A stretch of DNA of 64,000 nucleotides from Isoetes taiwanensis (lineage: Eukaryota; Streptophyta; Lycopodiopsida; Isoetales; Isoetaceae). Numbering within the stretch: the stretch's first letter is position 1; each line of letters begins with the position of its first letter. Made by a program: the position numbers and the translations under genes. Shown here piece by piece: positions 36,947-48,690 of this stretch. The DNA is taken from positions 6,261,710 to 6,325,709 of the forward strand of contig JAJEKV010000063.1 of the NCBI GenBank assembly GCA_021234155.1. The letters are read 5' to 3'. The notes beneath the pieces are model-generated. The model did no database searches. It was given only the letters and a program-made list of their open reading frames with translations, and was not told the DNA's origin.

Positions 36947-37344
36947 CCCGATGGGATCGGGCCATTCAAGATCATTGAACGTGTTGGAGACCAGGCTTAT
37001 CGGTTGGATTTGCCACCCCGCTTGAAGATCCACAAGGTCTTTCACGTGAGTCTTATGAAGCGACACACTCCTGATCCAGAGGAGATATTGGATACACCCA
37101 CCCTCCTTGAAATGACAGAAGAGCATCTAGAGATAGTGCCCAAGCTCTTCTTGATCGGGCCTATAAGCGCACTGTAAGGACTCAAATGCTACAATATTTG
37201 GTCAAGTGGAAGCACTTGCCGCCTGAGGATGCTACGTGGGTGATGAAGATGGACCTTGAAAATCACTATCCGGACTTCATGCGGGAATCTCAAGGCCGCA
37301 CCATCAACGATGTCATCAACCCCGCACCCGGCGGTAAGCGTTGA
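36947..37344 (+). pseudogene. C-terminal integrase with chromodomain of element 1
   Basis: Continuation of the frame interrupted at 25,887: GPFKIIERVGDQAYRLDLPP and KVFHVSLMKRHTPDPEE form the GPF/Y module. After one frame break near 37,140 (at a former CAG) a chromodomain follows (YLVKWKHLPPEDATWV...YPDFM), then TGA at 37,342. Chromodomains in this position define chromoviruses and are thought to steer insertion to modified histone H3. Only one copy lies in the window. Confidence 0.9.
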
Positions 37345-37980
37345 AGGCTTGATTCGGCACGGATCATGCAGTAGGCTATGGGGTTAGATGCGTCCTAAAT
37401 AAAAGTAGCTACCAATGATGAGATCACCTTGATGTTCTCTAGGACGGGTGTATTGTCAATGCCTGCATGACCGCTGATTGCTTGGAAAGCATGTAGTTGA
37501 TAGGCCGCGTTCATCTCGGCTATAATGGGAACTTGGCCATTCCTTATGCCGCAATGAACTACGAACCATAGGCACAGAGAAATGACGCGCTGTCACCATC
37601 TGCGCCATTTCAACCACAACTTAATTATTATGTGTAAATACTAACGTATTGACATGTGCAAAGCCGCTGAGCTGACGTGACCCCCCATGTATAGAGGGTT
37701 GCCGATGGCCCAAGCTTCGTTTTTTCCGCGCTGTTTTCATGAGTTTCATGTTACCTTCATAATCTTTGCTATTGGACTCCTGGTCCTGAAACTTTTATTG
37801 TCATAATCATGTCAAATGCACGATGGTGCTTAAACAGCTCGTTTTTTTAAACTTAATTTGTGTTACCTTCGTGAATAAGAAATTATTCTCGTATTGTTCT
37901 GTGTAACTTACTATATTTTATACTACTAAGATGTTAGTCATTTTTTTAATTAACCCCAATGCTGAGGACAACATTATTTC
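37345..37980 (+). other. 3' untranslated region of element 1
   Basis: Noncoding stretch between the chromodomain stop and the polypurine tract. No gene seen. Confidence 0.6.
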
Positions 37981-37994
37981 TAAGGGAGGGAGAA
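37981..37994 (+). promoter_or_regulatory. Polypurine tract of element 1
   Basis: taagggagggagaa immediately precedes the 3' LTR start tgtgacgttcc, as expected for plus-strand priming. Confidence 0.88.
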
Positions 37995-38975
37995 TGTGAC
38001 GTTCCAATATTTATACGGTGTACGTATAAATATACTGACACGTCACGAGCCGAGGATACGCCATCATGGGGGTATGTAACCTAACCATAAAGGATTAATT
38101 TAGCCATGCTAAATTAATAATGGTTTAATTAAAGGTTAATTACCTATAAATAAGGGATAATTATCTAATTAACTTAATTAAGCTAATTAAGTTAAGCTAA
38201 TTAATTAGTTAGATATAGGACACCTGGCCAAACTCGATTGGCCAGTAGGAGGATGCTAATTTGGGGCAGCAAATTGGATCCCTATCCCAATTTGCCCCAA
38301 ATCAAACCCAGGAGAAGGAGCTGCTGAGCGCCCAGGCCATTTGAAGATGGAGATCCCCCATGACAACGGTTCCAGCCGGAATTTAGGTTAGTGGATAGGT
38401 TAATTTGGTATTTCTAGGGCCAGCGCCTCTGTCAGGCTTCTTTGTTTGTCTCTGATGTTGATTAACCCTTGTTTGATAGTTAGAACCGCTCTCAACTATT
38501 GATTATGCAATCGTGATGGATGGATGGATGTATCTTTGGTAGTATCTCTGTTAGTTCCTCCGCATGCCAGGGGATTAAGGGGAGTAGAGACCTCTCAGAA
38601 CATATGTTTATTAGTATGCTCCTAGTAGCTCCCTGTAATACCCGGAAAGGCGGCCAGGTACAAGATCCCACCGAAATGTGGAATCTATGGCATCATTGAA
38701 GCACCTGCATAAGGGGTGAGGATGAAGTGTGGGTGGGGTCTCGCCGAGCATAAAAGGCTACTGGGACTCTTCAAAGGAGCTAGGTTTAATAGCCGGCCAC
38801 GAGGGACCGGTATGGGTCTGACACTTCCTGGGTACAGTGGTGTGATCATCCTGTACTTTGAAGATAAAGTTAGGGGAGTAGGTCGGGTACGGATGCGGGG
38901 GTCGCTGATGCGGCACGTATTCTCTGACCTGCCTCATCGGACCGGGGAGATGTAACCCAAAGTAGTCCCGAAATA
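37995..38975 (+). mobile_element. 3' LTR of element 1, truncated
   Basis: Matches 6,423 onward, including the terminal hairpin and the palindromic aattaagctaatt tract. A segment of about 30-50 bp is missing near 38,920. Homology stops after agtagtcccgaa (about 38,970), so the right LTR end and its target duplication are lost. Confidence 0.88.
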
Positions 38976-39149
38976 GACGCTCTGGCTAGGAGACACAATT
39001 TTGTGAAGAAAACAATTAACCGGTGCATGAGGTTGTTTTAACATCATGCTATTTTTTGCTTGCTTGCAGGTTCTGTGCTTCAAAAATCAAGGCAAAAAAT
39101 TCTGTTTTGCATGAGTACAGTCTGATGTGGGAAAAAAATCTGGAACATA
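38976..39149. other. Junction sequence, nothing recognised
   Basis: Short AT-rich stretch between the truncated LTR and the dispersed repeat. Confidence 0.4.
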
Positions 39150-39375
39150 CTGTGGAAAAGTCAAAGAAAAAAAGGGTGTTTGAAATGGAAGTGGAAAAAA
39201 TGGAAGGAAAAAAAATGTTGATATTTCTGTTTTCTTGTCACTTGCTTTTTCTTGCATCTGCATCATGCATGGGATTAGCCCCTTCCCTTTAAGGATCGTC
39301 AGGCCTTACAATATACGTGCTAGCATAAGGGGTTTCGACTCCCCTGCTTGTTTTTCAGTTGAAGCCGCATTACCC
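39150..39375 (+). repeat. Dispersed repeat, right copy of the inverted pair
   Basis: Inverted relative to 5,865-6,117. Together the two copies bracket element 1 and everything nested in it. It contains the same tRNA-arm-like ggggtttcgactcccc hairpin. Confidence 0.75.
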
Positions 39376-40920
39376 TTGAATTCTTTCTTGCAGTAGACTG
39401 CAAGCTAACATATATTCTTTGATCTTAAATTGATCGCATCAGATTATTGCAAGTTTCTAATGAAACTTAAAATTACTATTCTAGCCACTCAGATTTGTCA
39501 TTCTCTAACTATTCAGTTCGTCTCTTCCAACTCTAATTAATTAAAGACTATAACAGGGATTCAAACTCCGTTCACATGTTCCTGAAAAGTCCAGAGATTG
39601 TGATCTCTTCATCACATACAAAGATTAGTCCAAGAGAATACTGCTTTACAGACTAACTGTATACATCTATTCTTCAAGGAAAACTGATAAATAAATCCAT
39701 CCATGTTCTAGAATTCAAAACTAGTTATAGCATTCAACTATAAATCCAGATTCTACAGGTCCTAGGAAAATCGGAACCATGCTCTGATAACAATTTGATA
39801 CAAACCTGTAATCACCAGAGAACCTCTGCAAAAGCATCGTCAAGAAACATAACAACTAAGCACAATTAATTCACAGATCCACCCATCCGGGTAAGCTCAT
39901 CACCCAACCGGGTTGTCCTTGAGCAAGAGACTTCTAGAGAAAGACTGAATTTGGAAATAAGAAAGGCTTAAGGAAAATAATACAATGCAGCCACTACAGA
40001 TCCTCTATAGCAAAAGCACAAATTTGAGAAGTAGGCTAGGCTTCGGTATTCAGGGAAAACACAACTAATTGAAAGCTTCTCCAAGCGATTGATCCCTCAA
40101 AGACCAAGTTTATATACAAGGTTCTATTAAAACTCGTGGATTGATAATGAACCTCCGGGATCTTCATTCTTCGCCTTGGTGCTCATGTCTCTGCCTTCCC
40201 TTCGGTTTTGGCTTGCACTCTTTTTTGCATGTAGATCTGATACCCCTTGAATCTGAGGATGCTAATTGACCTTTTTGGGGAGGGGTTGATGTTCAATCTC
40301 ATTTAAGACCGAAGAGGCATGAGGTAGGTTCATAGGTATACGCCAGAAGGATATTTCTTATTGTCCTATATATAGTGGCAACCCCCTAGGTAAAGACAAT
40401 AGTTGATCCTTTTCTTATCGATGCCCTTAACCTCTTCATTCTTGTCCATCTCATCGAGCATTCGTATTATCGTGGATACTATTGTTTTAACTCTGTGTTC
40501 TCATCCGAGATGTGTGGTAGCACAAACTTGATGAGAACTCTTGTAGGCCTTCATTCTTTGTGATGATAAAACTTGATCATTGTTGCAGCTCAGCCTGTGC
40601 AAATTTGTCGAGAAATAAAGCATTGGCCTTGAGGAACCTCTGCACCATATATCCAAACTATTCTTTCAAGTTTGTCTTACACTTTCAAAGTTAGTCACTC
40701 ATATCATTCTAGATTCTCTCTTGAGATGAGCCAACCATAAATATATACTTTATCTAGAATTGCATTCGTACCTTTCATGTGCGTGATAGCAAAATTCAAG
40801 GACATGGAGGGAACTTCAGCCCAAAAAAGGCAATATGATGCTTAAATGATGGAAGACTACCGTATAAAAAAGAAATCAAAGACATAACTTACTAGCAGAA
40901 CAATCTAAATTCCTTCATAA
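39376..40920. other. AT-rich region with one isolated LTR-element primer site
   Basis: No ORF of interest. On the minus strand 39,773-39,790 reads TTATCAGAGCATGGTTCC, one base short of matching the Ty1/copia-type primer site TGGTATCAGAGC..GGTTCC. A minus-strand copia LTR could therefore start near 39,797 and run rightwards, but I could not find its other end or coding parts. Confidence 0.4.
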
Positions 40921-41330
40921 AGCTCATCCAAACATGACGTGAGGGCAAAATATAGATGTAGCATTTGATAAAAGTTGATATTTATAACCTATAATTAGTT
41001 ACCCAATGGGTTAACACTTGATGAAAGTTGACATCCACAAGCTATAATTAGTCATCTAAACATGACGTGAGGGGCAAAATACAATAGTTAACACTTGATG
41101 AAAGCTGGTATTTACAAACTATAATTAGTCATTGGCAACATCCCTTAGAACACAAGCTATAATTAGTCATCCAAACATGACGTGAGAGCAAAATATGGGG
41201 GGTAACAGTTGATGAAAGCCGACATATAAACATGACATAAGGATAAAATACAGTGGGAACACTTCACAAAAGCTGATATATACAAGCTATAATTAGTCAT
41301 TTGGCAACATCCCTTAGGACATATCATGAT
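40920..41330. repeat. Degenerate minisatellite
   Basis: Motifs ctataattagt (five copies, 40,990-41,290), aaacatgacgtgag (four, the last changed) and cttgatgaaag (four) recur in the same order with spacing near 60-120 bp, as in a decayed tandem array. Confidence 0.7.
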
Positions 41331-41511
41331 TCATTCTTAGACATGCACTGATCTTCCTTTTCATCAGTTACATTTGCATGCATTGTTGAATACTTCATTT
41401 CTAGCTCGCATGGGGGATCCTACTTGCTTGATGTCTTAGCCCATCGAGAAAATTATTGAAGATACAACGTGCCCCAGTCTCATTATAAACATTACTGTAT
41501 TATTTTTCTAC

Positions 41512-41700
41512 TAAGGTTTTTCCCTCGAAAACCCGAAAGTGCGGTTTTTTTTTTAATTCTAGTAGTAAAATTGGTACTGCTATGTGGACTTACTATTTGC
41601 CATTTATTGCTACATATTGTATTGTGTCTTATAGATCAATTGGTCTCTTAAGACGTTAAAAACCAAATCAATTCAATTCAATTCAAATTAATTCTTAGGA
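41512..41700 (+). mobile_element. LINE 3' tail
   Basis: ttttccctcgaaaacccgaaag.gcggtttttt...agtagtaa parallels 45,528-45,640 at the end of the LINE, including the tcttatagatcaat segment (ccatagaccgat there). It ends in an aattcaattcaattc microsatellite. A severely 5'-truncated member of the same family. Confidence 0.65.
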
Positions 41701-41915
41701 CATATCATGATTCATTCTCAGACACACATTACACAAGATGAGACTCGCACTCATCCACTTCATTCTCAGCACACACTATCCTTAGAACATATGGTGACGA
41801 GACTCACACTCACCAACTTCACACTATCCTTTAGGACATATACAATGAGACTCACACTCATCCACGCACACTATGATGAGACTTGCACTCACCCATCTAT
41901 ATCCATTGTGATGGT
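41700..41915. repeat. Short tandem-like repeat (gagactcacactca)
   Basis: Four copies of gagactcacactcatcca or close variants at about 41,740, 41,798, 41,848 and 41,877, interleaved with cacactatccttaggacatat. Confidence 0.65.
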
Positions 41916-42700
41916 AGCCAGGTTTTGAATCCTAGCGGGGTACACCCAAGCCTGAAGATCTAATCACTAGTTCACCACCACCATGGCTATGGCCAAGTCT
42001 ATTTAAAGATGTACATCAACTAGCGAAGCACATGTGATGTCTACTAGAAAGGTCGATACTAAGAAGCTTTTCTCCTCCTGTGACCACTTCCTATGAGGGC
42101 TTGACTTGTTGGTTCAATTTCCTCACTGATGGGGAACATGAGAGTTTTCCAAGGGCACTGCATTTGAGTACTGCTTTATTCTTGTCGTGCTTGTACATGT
42201 CCCGCTGTCATCCCTACCCCCATTCAAAATGGATGCTTCGGATTTCCAAGTTGGAGGAGGAGTAAGACTCGAGATCAACAAGATCGTTTAACATTGGAGA
42301 ATCTCTCCGAAAGAACAACAAAATATCATGGTCAATCTAGTATATGTGTCTCACCTTTTTCTCCCTAACACTTTCTTGAACAGACTTCTATTTTGTTGAC
42401 GATGGTATTAATGCTACAGAATGGATATGAGCTGCGGCTTTGCTCCATAGCGTAATGATTAGTCACCAAGGCACTATATGAACTCATCATTGATAGACTT
42501 TATTATTCTTTAGAATAATGTGTATTTGTCAATTATGTGGCTGAAGAACTCACCCAAAAATAAGAAATTGTTCTGAACGAAAGGAATATGTGACTAAATG
42601 GTATCCACCCCAATTAGATATTCAATGAATGATATTCATCCTGGAAGTAATTTCGCTCCAGGCTAATTATTTCATGACCATAATGTGTGCTGAGTTGCCA
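41916..42700. other. Noncoding, nothing recognised
   Basis: AT-rich, only short ORFs. Confidence 0.4.
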
Positions 42701-42711
42701 TTTGTCAGGTA

Positions 42712-45645
42712 ATGATATGCTCAAGATTGTTCTTTATAAACCAACAGAAGGGGCTTGCCCTTGACAGACAGTTGCTCCTGCTATGTGGTATTTTTGACTT
42801 GATAATTTGCAATGGCCTGTCACAGTGGCCCGCTTCTCGCAAGTGCACCTGCAGACAGGACAATCAGGGGGGAGGATCCAGTATGGTGGACTATGTGCTC
42901 GTAGTTGCGCAAGATATGCATCTCATCACTGCTTTTGGGGGCACCACCGATCGGGATGAGGAGATCGACTCAGATCACCTCCCACTTTATTTGGACATGG
43001 TTTGGCAAGCTGCCAAAACCCCCACTATGCCAGCCCCTCGCCATCCTCAGTTGCGACTAGATTATGAGCAGGCAGAGGACTACGCCGAGATGCTCATGGA
43101 TGCCCTACCAAAGAATTTCGGACCCCACACGTGAGCGGCGCAGATGCACCAGGTTGGATCGAGCTATTGGGGATGCACGACGGGTGCTTTTTGTCCCCCC
43201 TCCCCTCCCCGCCAGTCGGGGACAACAACATTTCACAGAATCGGTGGTTTGATGCGAGTGTAAAGAACGCATAGCGCCAACTCCGCCCACATTCGATCCG
43301 GGTAATTCTTGCTTAAGGCCACCACCACAGCATCGCGCCCATCTAAAGGAGACAAAGGCTGTACCTTTGCCGTGCATCGTGGGGAGATGTTCGCCTGCTT
43401 TGGACACTCATCCTCGAACCTTTTGGCGCAGAGTGCTTCAAGGCCAGCCCGAAATTCATGGGATATCACACCCGGCAAGGGGAACAAAGATTTGCAAAGA
43501 GCTCTATGACCCACCCGGACGCAGACGCCCATACCCCTGCGATGGCTCCCCATTGGTTCTCGCGGAGGAGGATGTTATAGAGGGCCCGCGAACGACCGGC
43601 TAATGGAAGGCAAACACCTCGATGGTATGCGTGCCGAAAGTTACTAAATGGGCGTGGCAAACGGTGCCGGTGCCGATCCTCACTACCCCGCTTCAACAGA
43701 GCATTGCAGAAGGTTTCCCCGACAATGGACCATAAGCGGCCGTTGTCCCCATTCATTAAGGCGGGCGACCACACCGTCCGCCAATTACCGGACGATCATG
43801 GTCGGGCTTCGGTTTGCCAAACCGGCCGGCCGGCATTCTCGAAAGCAAAGCTTGACCCACCGGGCGAGGCAAGCAGATGTGGAGCCCTCACACAAGCAAA
43901 GCTTTAGACCCCGCCACTCAACGATTGACCATATCTTTACACCGCGGCACCGGGATTGAAGACAAACCGAACCATCGGCAGGACTTGTATTGTTTGCTTT
44001 GTGGACTTCCCGCGAAGGCTTTTTGATACGGGCCCCCTGAAAAGCTATGGGCTAGATCTGCGTAACCGGGCTGCCGCTACACTGCGAGAATGCCATATAC
44101 AAATAGATGAGAGTTGTTTTGGCGGATCACGACCAACGGGCCAAGCATTCACCAAGTAGTATCGGTCCTACAGGTGCCCCTCTCACCAACACTTTTGGCC
44201 TCTACATTGACCGGTTAGAGCCCCGGGCTTCGAAAGCATGGGGGTGGCATACGCCTTTTGCACCGTGTCATCCGCCACTCATCTATCGACGACATTGATC
44301 TTTGATCGCCCACACACCCGTAAGCTATGCGGTCTCATCCGATGCCCTAGACACGATACCGCCAAAAGGCTGGACATGCGCGTGAATTTGGCCAAGACCG
44401 TGGTGGTTCTCATATCCTCTTCATGCCACTCCACGCCTCCCGCACTCACATATCGGGGGCGGCGGAGGTCACTCCCACCTACAAGTACCTAGGGGTGGAG
44501 TTCCCCTCCTCGCCTCCTGGGAGGCGCGCCCATCCGGCTATGGTGACAAAGCTTTTATGCCATGCGTAACAACAGTACCGTGCGAGCTCTATGATTGGGG
44601 CCATCGGGTCACATCTGCTTTCGCGCTGGTTGAGCCCGCCCTTCCAGACGGGTCGAGGGTTTGGGGCCCTGGGCTGCCTCTTTGGCGACCGAATGACTTG
44701 GAGCAGTGCATAAGGCATTTTGGGGTGAAACCTTCGGCCTCTATCGATTCTACCGCATGAAACCGGATTCTTGCCGCCGGTAGGCAAATTTGATAGAGAC
44801 ATCGCCTATTTTCGTAAAGTGGTTAATATGGGTGACGCCGGCCCCCGCGACTGGGTTTACGCCAGGGCAATATCGGTGAGAGTGCTCGTGGCCCTGTTGG
44901 AGGGGTAAGAGATCGGTTCGCCAGATGGAACGCAGGAGCACAAAGTGCGTAGGGACACAGAGGCCGATCGCGGATACCAAGGGAGTAATTGGCGCTTTGC
45001 TTCCTTGGCAAGCTCTGGGACCCGGCTCTAGAGCAGGTCAAAACGCCCATTACAAGGAGCACATCAACCCCAGCGTTGGCCGGGCCCCGCCAAATCTACA
45101 TCGTTCCGGCTGCCCTCGAAAAGCCGCACTCATTGCCTCCATTCGCGAGGTGCCCACCATCTTCGCGATCGAGGGCGGGCAGGTGGATTGGGGAGCCCCG
45201 CCAGATAGGCTCTGCCGATTACCGGCCAAACGGGGTGCCATTGAGGATGAGTCTCACACTTTCCGTGAGTTGCCCAAGATTCACCGATCCGAGCCGATCA
45301 CGTTCCTTAGTACGGCCGACTTGCCCCTACATTTGCCGATGAACACACCGTCAAGACGTGTTCGGGGTCGTACATTCCGGGAGGTAATCGGATCCGCGAG
45401 CCCATCTTTGCCCCCGCCTTAGTTTGCCGATCGCACTACGGATACGGTGCCTGAGTGTATATATTTGTGTGTTTTTGCATTTCGTATATTGGAATAGTTT
45501 ATCAGCAGGCTGATTGTCGCCACGGTTTTTCCCTCGAAAACCCTTCTGGCGGGGTTTTTAATCCGGTAGTAATCCGGGCTTGTCGCTTTTGTATTGGGTC
45601 CCATAGACCGATAAAAATACCTTCCTTCCTTTCTTCCTTCCTTTG
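42712..45645 (+). pseudogene. LINE, 5'-truncated: endonuclease end, reverse transcriptase, C-terminal zinc motif, 3' tail
   Basis: 42,712-43,134 encodes the end of an AP-type endonuclease (GGGSSMVDYVLVVAQD, EIDSDHLPLYLDM). Reverse transcriptase follows in broken frames: SFRPRHSTIDHIF (about 43,890-43,930) and CIVCFVDFPRRLFDTG (about 43,990-44,030), the latter being the FVDF..AFD block. Near 45,210-45,280 CRLPAKRGAIEDESHTFRELP looks like the usual C-terminal Cys/His cluster with cysteines lost. The 3' end is ttccctcgaaaaccc...gataaaaataccttcc, then a CTTCC microsatellite. Coding quality drops sharply after 43,135, where the sequence also looks altered at CAG/CTG. Confidence 0.78.
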
Positions 45646-45665
45646 CTGAAAATCTTCCTTCTGTC
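45615..45665. repeat. cttcc microsatellite at the LINE end and duplication border
   Basis: ccttccttcctttcttccttcctt joins the LINE tail to the first base of duplication copy 2 (about 45,666). The LINE may have inserted at, or helped create, this breakpoint. Confidence 0.7.
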
Positions 45666-48564
45666 CAGCCGTGAAAATGTTGGGTAAATTATTAGCACGT
45701 TAGAGTTGGTTCACTTTCACACTCTGCAGAAAATATCCATTTCAAAATTATGCAAGATAAACCCACAAGAAGGTTCTCGTTTGTGATATTGTTTATGTCT
45801 AAGGTTATTCCACTTATTAGAATAATATCTACCAGAATGAATATGATTCATTACATGCGGGGTATTGGTTTTGAACGAGCTTGCAAATGTGGTGTGTTCT
45901 ACAATGGTACAAATTTGCTATCTTTTGACCGAGGAGGGCACATTCCCTTTCTCATTTTCACGCCATCAATGAGATCCCATGATTTGCATTAGGATGCTCT
46001 TCTAGCCTGTCTAGAAATAGCGGTGAAAATTTTATATAAGTCTCCAAGCAAATAAATTATAGAGAATTATCTGTCTCCTTAATTGCTCTTACACAATGTA
46101 ATTAGACTTGTTGAGATCATCCCGTAGTATTATTTGTTTGTCTCCCAGCTTTGCTGGTTCCATTCTCGGTATTCACATGTATGCTCATGGGGCCAGTTGA
46201 ATCTATGTGATGTATCATTACTAGGCAAGAGCTTATAGGGGAGCCGCTAAATGTATAGCGGTATGTGTCTTTATATTTGTAGGCTTTAGTAATACATGTT
46301 CTCCTTACTCCTCCTGTTAGCTATTGTATCAATACTTAAATTGATACTCTTTTTGCATCTTGCCAGTCTAAGAGTTGGAAAACTTAAAAAAGTTAATTAT
46401 CTACATGTTTTTTGCCTTTTTAGTTGCCATCGCACTTTAGGTACATTGAATATCCACTTTCTTTTTGATTTCTATGTTTTAGTGAATCATTTCAATATAT
46501 ATATAAATATAAATATAGATATCGCTCTGTAATTAAGATAAATGGAATATATGCTCCCTATACTGGTATGTATATAACATCTATTTACAAATTGATAGTT
46601 ACAATAATGTATACAACAAGATTTATTCATTTAAGGATTCTAGAGTGATGCTCATGTTATTGATGATGATTGGAGAATCCGTATAACCGGGCCCCGACCA
46701 TGGAGACTAGGATGGAGGATTTCTTGGACAAATCCAACTTATTGATTTTGTCTCCAATGCCAAAGCCAACAAAGACGAGATACCATTTCGTGATCGTGGA
46801 ACCAACCATTTGTATGAAAGAGCCTACAAATTCTAATGTATTTATGGAGGTATGTTCATCGGCATTTGGCGGATTAACAAAGGCCCGAAAGCACCTTGAC
46901 CTTATCTACCGAACTTGATATCTATGGCCAGGACAATTTCATGTGTCTGTTCCCATGCTTTGGGCAGATCTGGCATCACCACTTTAGCAACAAAAACAGA
47001 GCTGTCTTGGAAGGTATATGGCTTATTTTTCTCATTGGGCCCATACTCTGGGATTCCACATCCATTCTTTTTGCCAAATAAAGCTGAAATAACTAAACCC
47101 ATTTCTTCAAGCCGTTGTCAGATTCTTGAATGTATCAAGTTCTCATCCCCTATTTATACATGTTTTGGTTTTGCTCGTCTTGATCAATGTGTGATAGAAT
47201 TCACACGAAATATGTAAGAGTAAAATCTCCGCACAAGGAACGTAAACTTAAAGTTGCCTTCAACGTCTGCTTTTGGATGACGTGGCCATATCCGAATCCA
47301 GGTTTTCCATGTGAAGAGAAATTGAGTCTGGCAAGTCATCCAGAATTCTGAAGCAAGTCACCAAATGTTCTACTTTCGTCAAATTAACGCTCCCTTGGTC
47401 TCAAAATTTGTGCATCGCTATTATATCCTGCCCATTTGTCTTTACCTTGTGATTGGTTTATTTACTTCCACGTAATAATGGGTGTAATGATAGGTAAAGC
47501 GGGGTTTGCTTGTAACTGTAAATCCTCTCCACAATGTCATGGACGTTTCAAGAAACTCGAAGAGGATCAAGAATGGGCAAATTACATGTTTCAAGAGCAT
47601 GGTTGGTCCATTGCGGGGCCCTTAAAACATGTGGGTAACTTTTCCTACCTAGGCACCTCAAACAAGAAGAAATGAAGTATTATTTAACGTCAATAGTAAC
47701 CTTACATTATGTGGCACAGATAGCATTGGATACAGTTGTAGTCTGCAAATTCTACTTACATCCTCTTGGTGGCTAAATCATTGTACGACTAATCTCCGCC
47801 ATTAGTGCCCAAGATATTCCTAACATCAATTATCCAAAATAGGACACATATAATAAACCTAAGCCCAAACAACATGCAATAGTTGCATCCTTGGAGTCGA
47901 CTAAACGCAAAAGAACAAATAAACATATCGAGCAAGCTTAGTCTCCTCATGGCCATGCCCCAATCACCACGAATATACCTAACAACATGAGAGACAAACA
48001 AACTTACGAGATGATGTTACACAAATTGTCTGCATTGCAAATGATTCAATGTCGTCCTACGACCTATCTGGATTTGCCAATGCTAATTGTGCAGGAGTTT
48101 TGTAAACAACAAGAACAGACACATGAATCTCATTGTCTCTCAATGGCTCAGGAGAGGAAGAATGTTGAAGAAAAAGTGGTATGGTTGTAGCTGGAATGAT
48201 ATAAGAAGGCATTTTGTATGAGGGAATTGCAATGACAATGGATAGATGATGTGTTGTATTTAAAAACTATGTTGAAAAAGGAAGTTAAAGATGACGAGAT
48301 GAAAACATAGTGTCTTTTTTTGCAGGGTCGATTGATAAGTGTAGTTAGAGTGCATCTCAATATTGTTTAGGACTGAAGTCCACGTTAGGTGCATGTAAAG
48401 AAGTGTGATGTATATCACATCAAAGACACCACATCCTCCTTGAAATCCCCCATAAAAAACCCCTCAAAATCCCCCTTTTGTGGAATGGACATGATTTTAA
48501 GAAACGGGGTATTTGGCCACAATCCCCCTTTGTGATTTTATAGATTAATATCCCCGTATTTGAT
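45666..48564. other. Noncoding or intronic DNA, no confident gene
   Basis: Copy-2 equivalent of 15,501-18,424. It contains short protein-like scraps: MRGIGFERACKCGVFYNGTN (about 45,860), a minus-strand stretch GPNEKNKPYTFQDSSVF.. near 47,000, and EDQEWANYMFQEHGWSIAG (about 47,560). None can be assigned. Confidence 0.4.
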
Positions 48565-48690
48565 TTTTTGGGTTGCCCCTAGGGGGGCAAACCCTTGTTT
48601 ATGTGGGCTTTTGGCATATCCTAGGTATATGCTGGAATATACCTAGGATATGCTGTGACTGCTCCAAACCTGCTCTTACCTGTAAACTCT
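48565..48690 (+). repeat. Double-hairpin repeat, copy c (best preserved)
   Basis: Hairpin 1 is gggttgcccctaggggggcaaaccc (48,570-48,594). Hairpin 2 has perfect 16-bp arms catatcctaggtatat (48,615-48,630) and atatacctaggatatg (48,637-48,652) with loop gctgga. A conserved ctccaaacctgctc segment follows. Confidence 0.85.

Noticed and set aside
15501-37344. RIP-like or APOBEC-like hypermutation
   Set aside because: Changes are not plain C-to-T or G-to-A. They include insertions and deletions focused on CAG/CTG, which fits consensus error better.
39320-39350. A tRNA gene (ggggtttcgactcccc arm)
   Set aside because: Only a T-arm-like hairpin with an 8-base loop is present. No acceptor, D or anticodon arms could be folded around it.
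39773-40900. Complete Ty1/copia LTR on the minus strand
   Set aside because: A primer-site-like sequence is present, but no second terminus, second LTR or copia domains were found.
46670-47217. Protein gene near 46.7-47.2 kb on either strand
   Set aside because: Both strands show short protein-like frames. Neither extends, and none matches a family I can name, so no CDS is claimed.
48565-48660. Helitron 3' terminus based on the hairpin
   Set aside because: No CTRR follows the hairpin on either strand and no TC start was identified.
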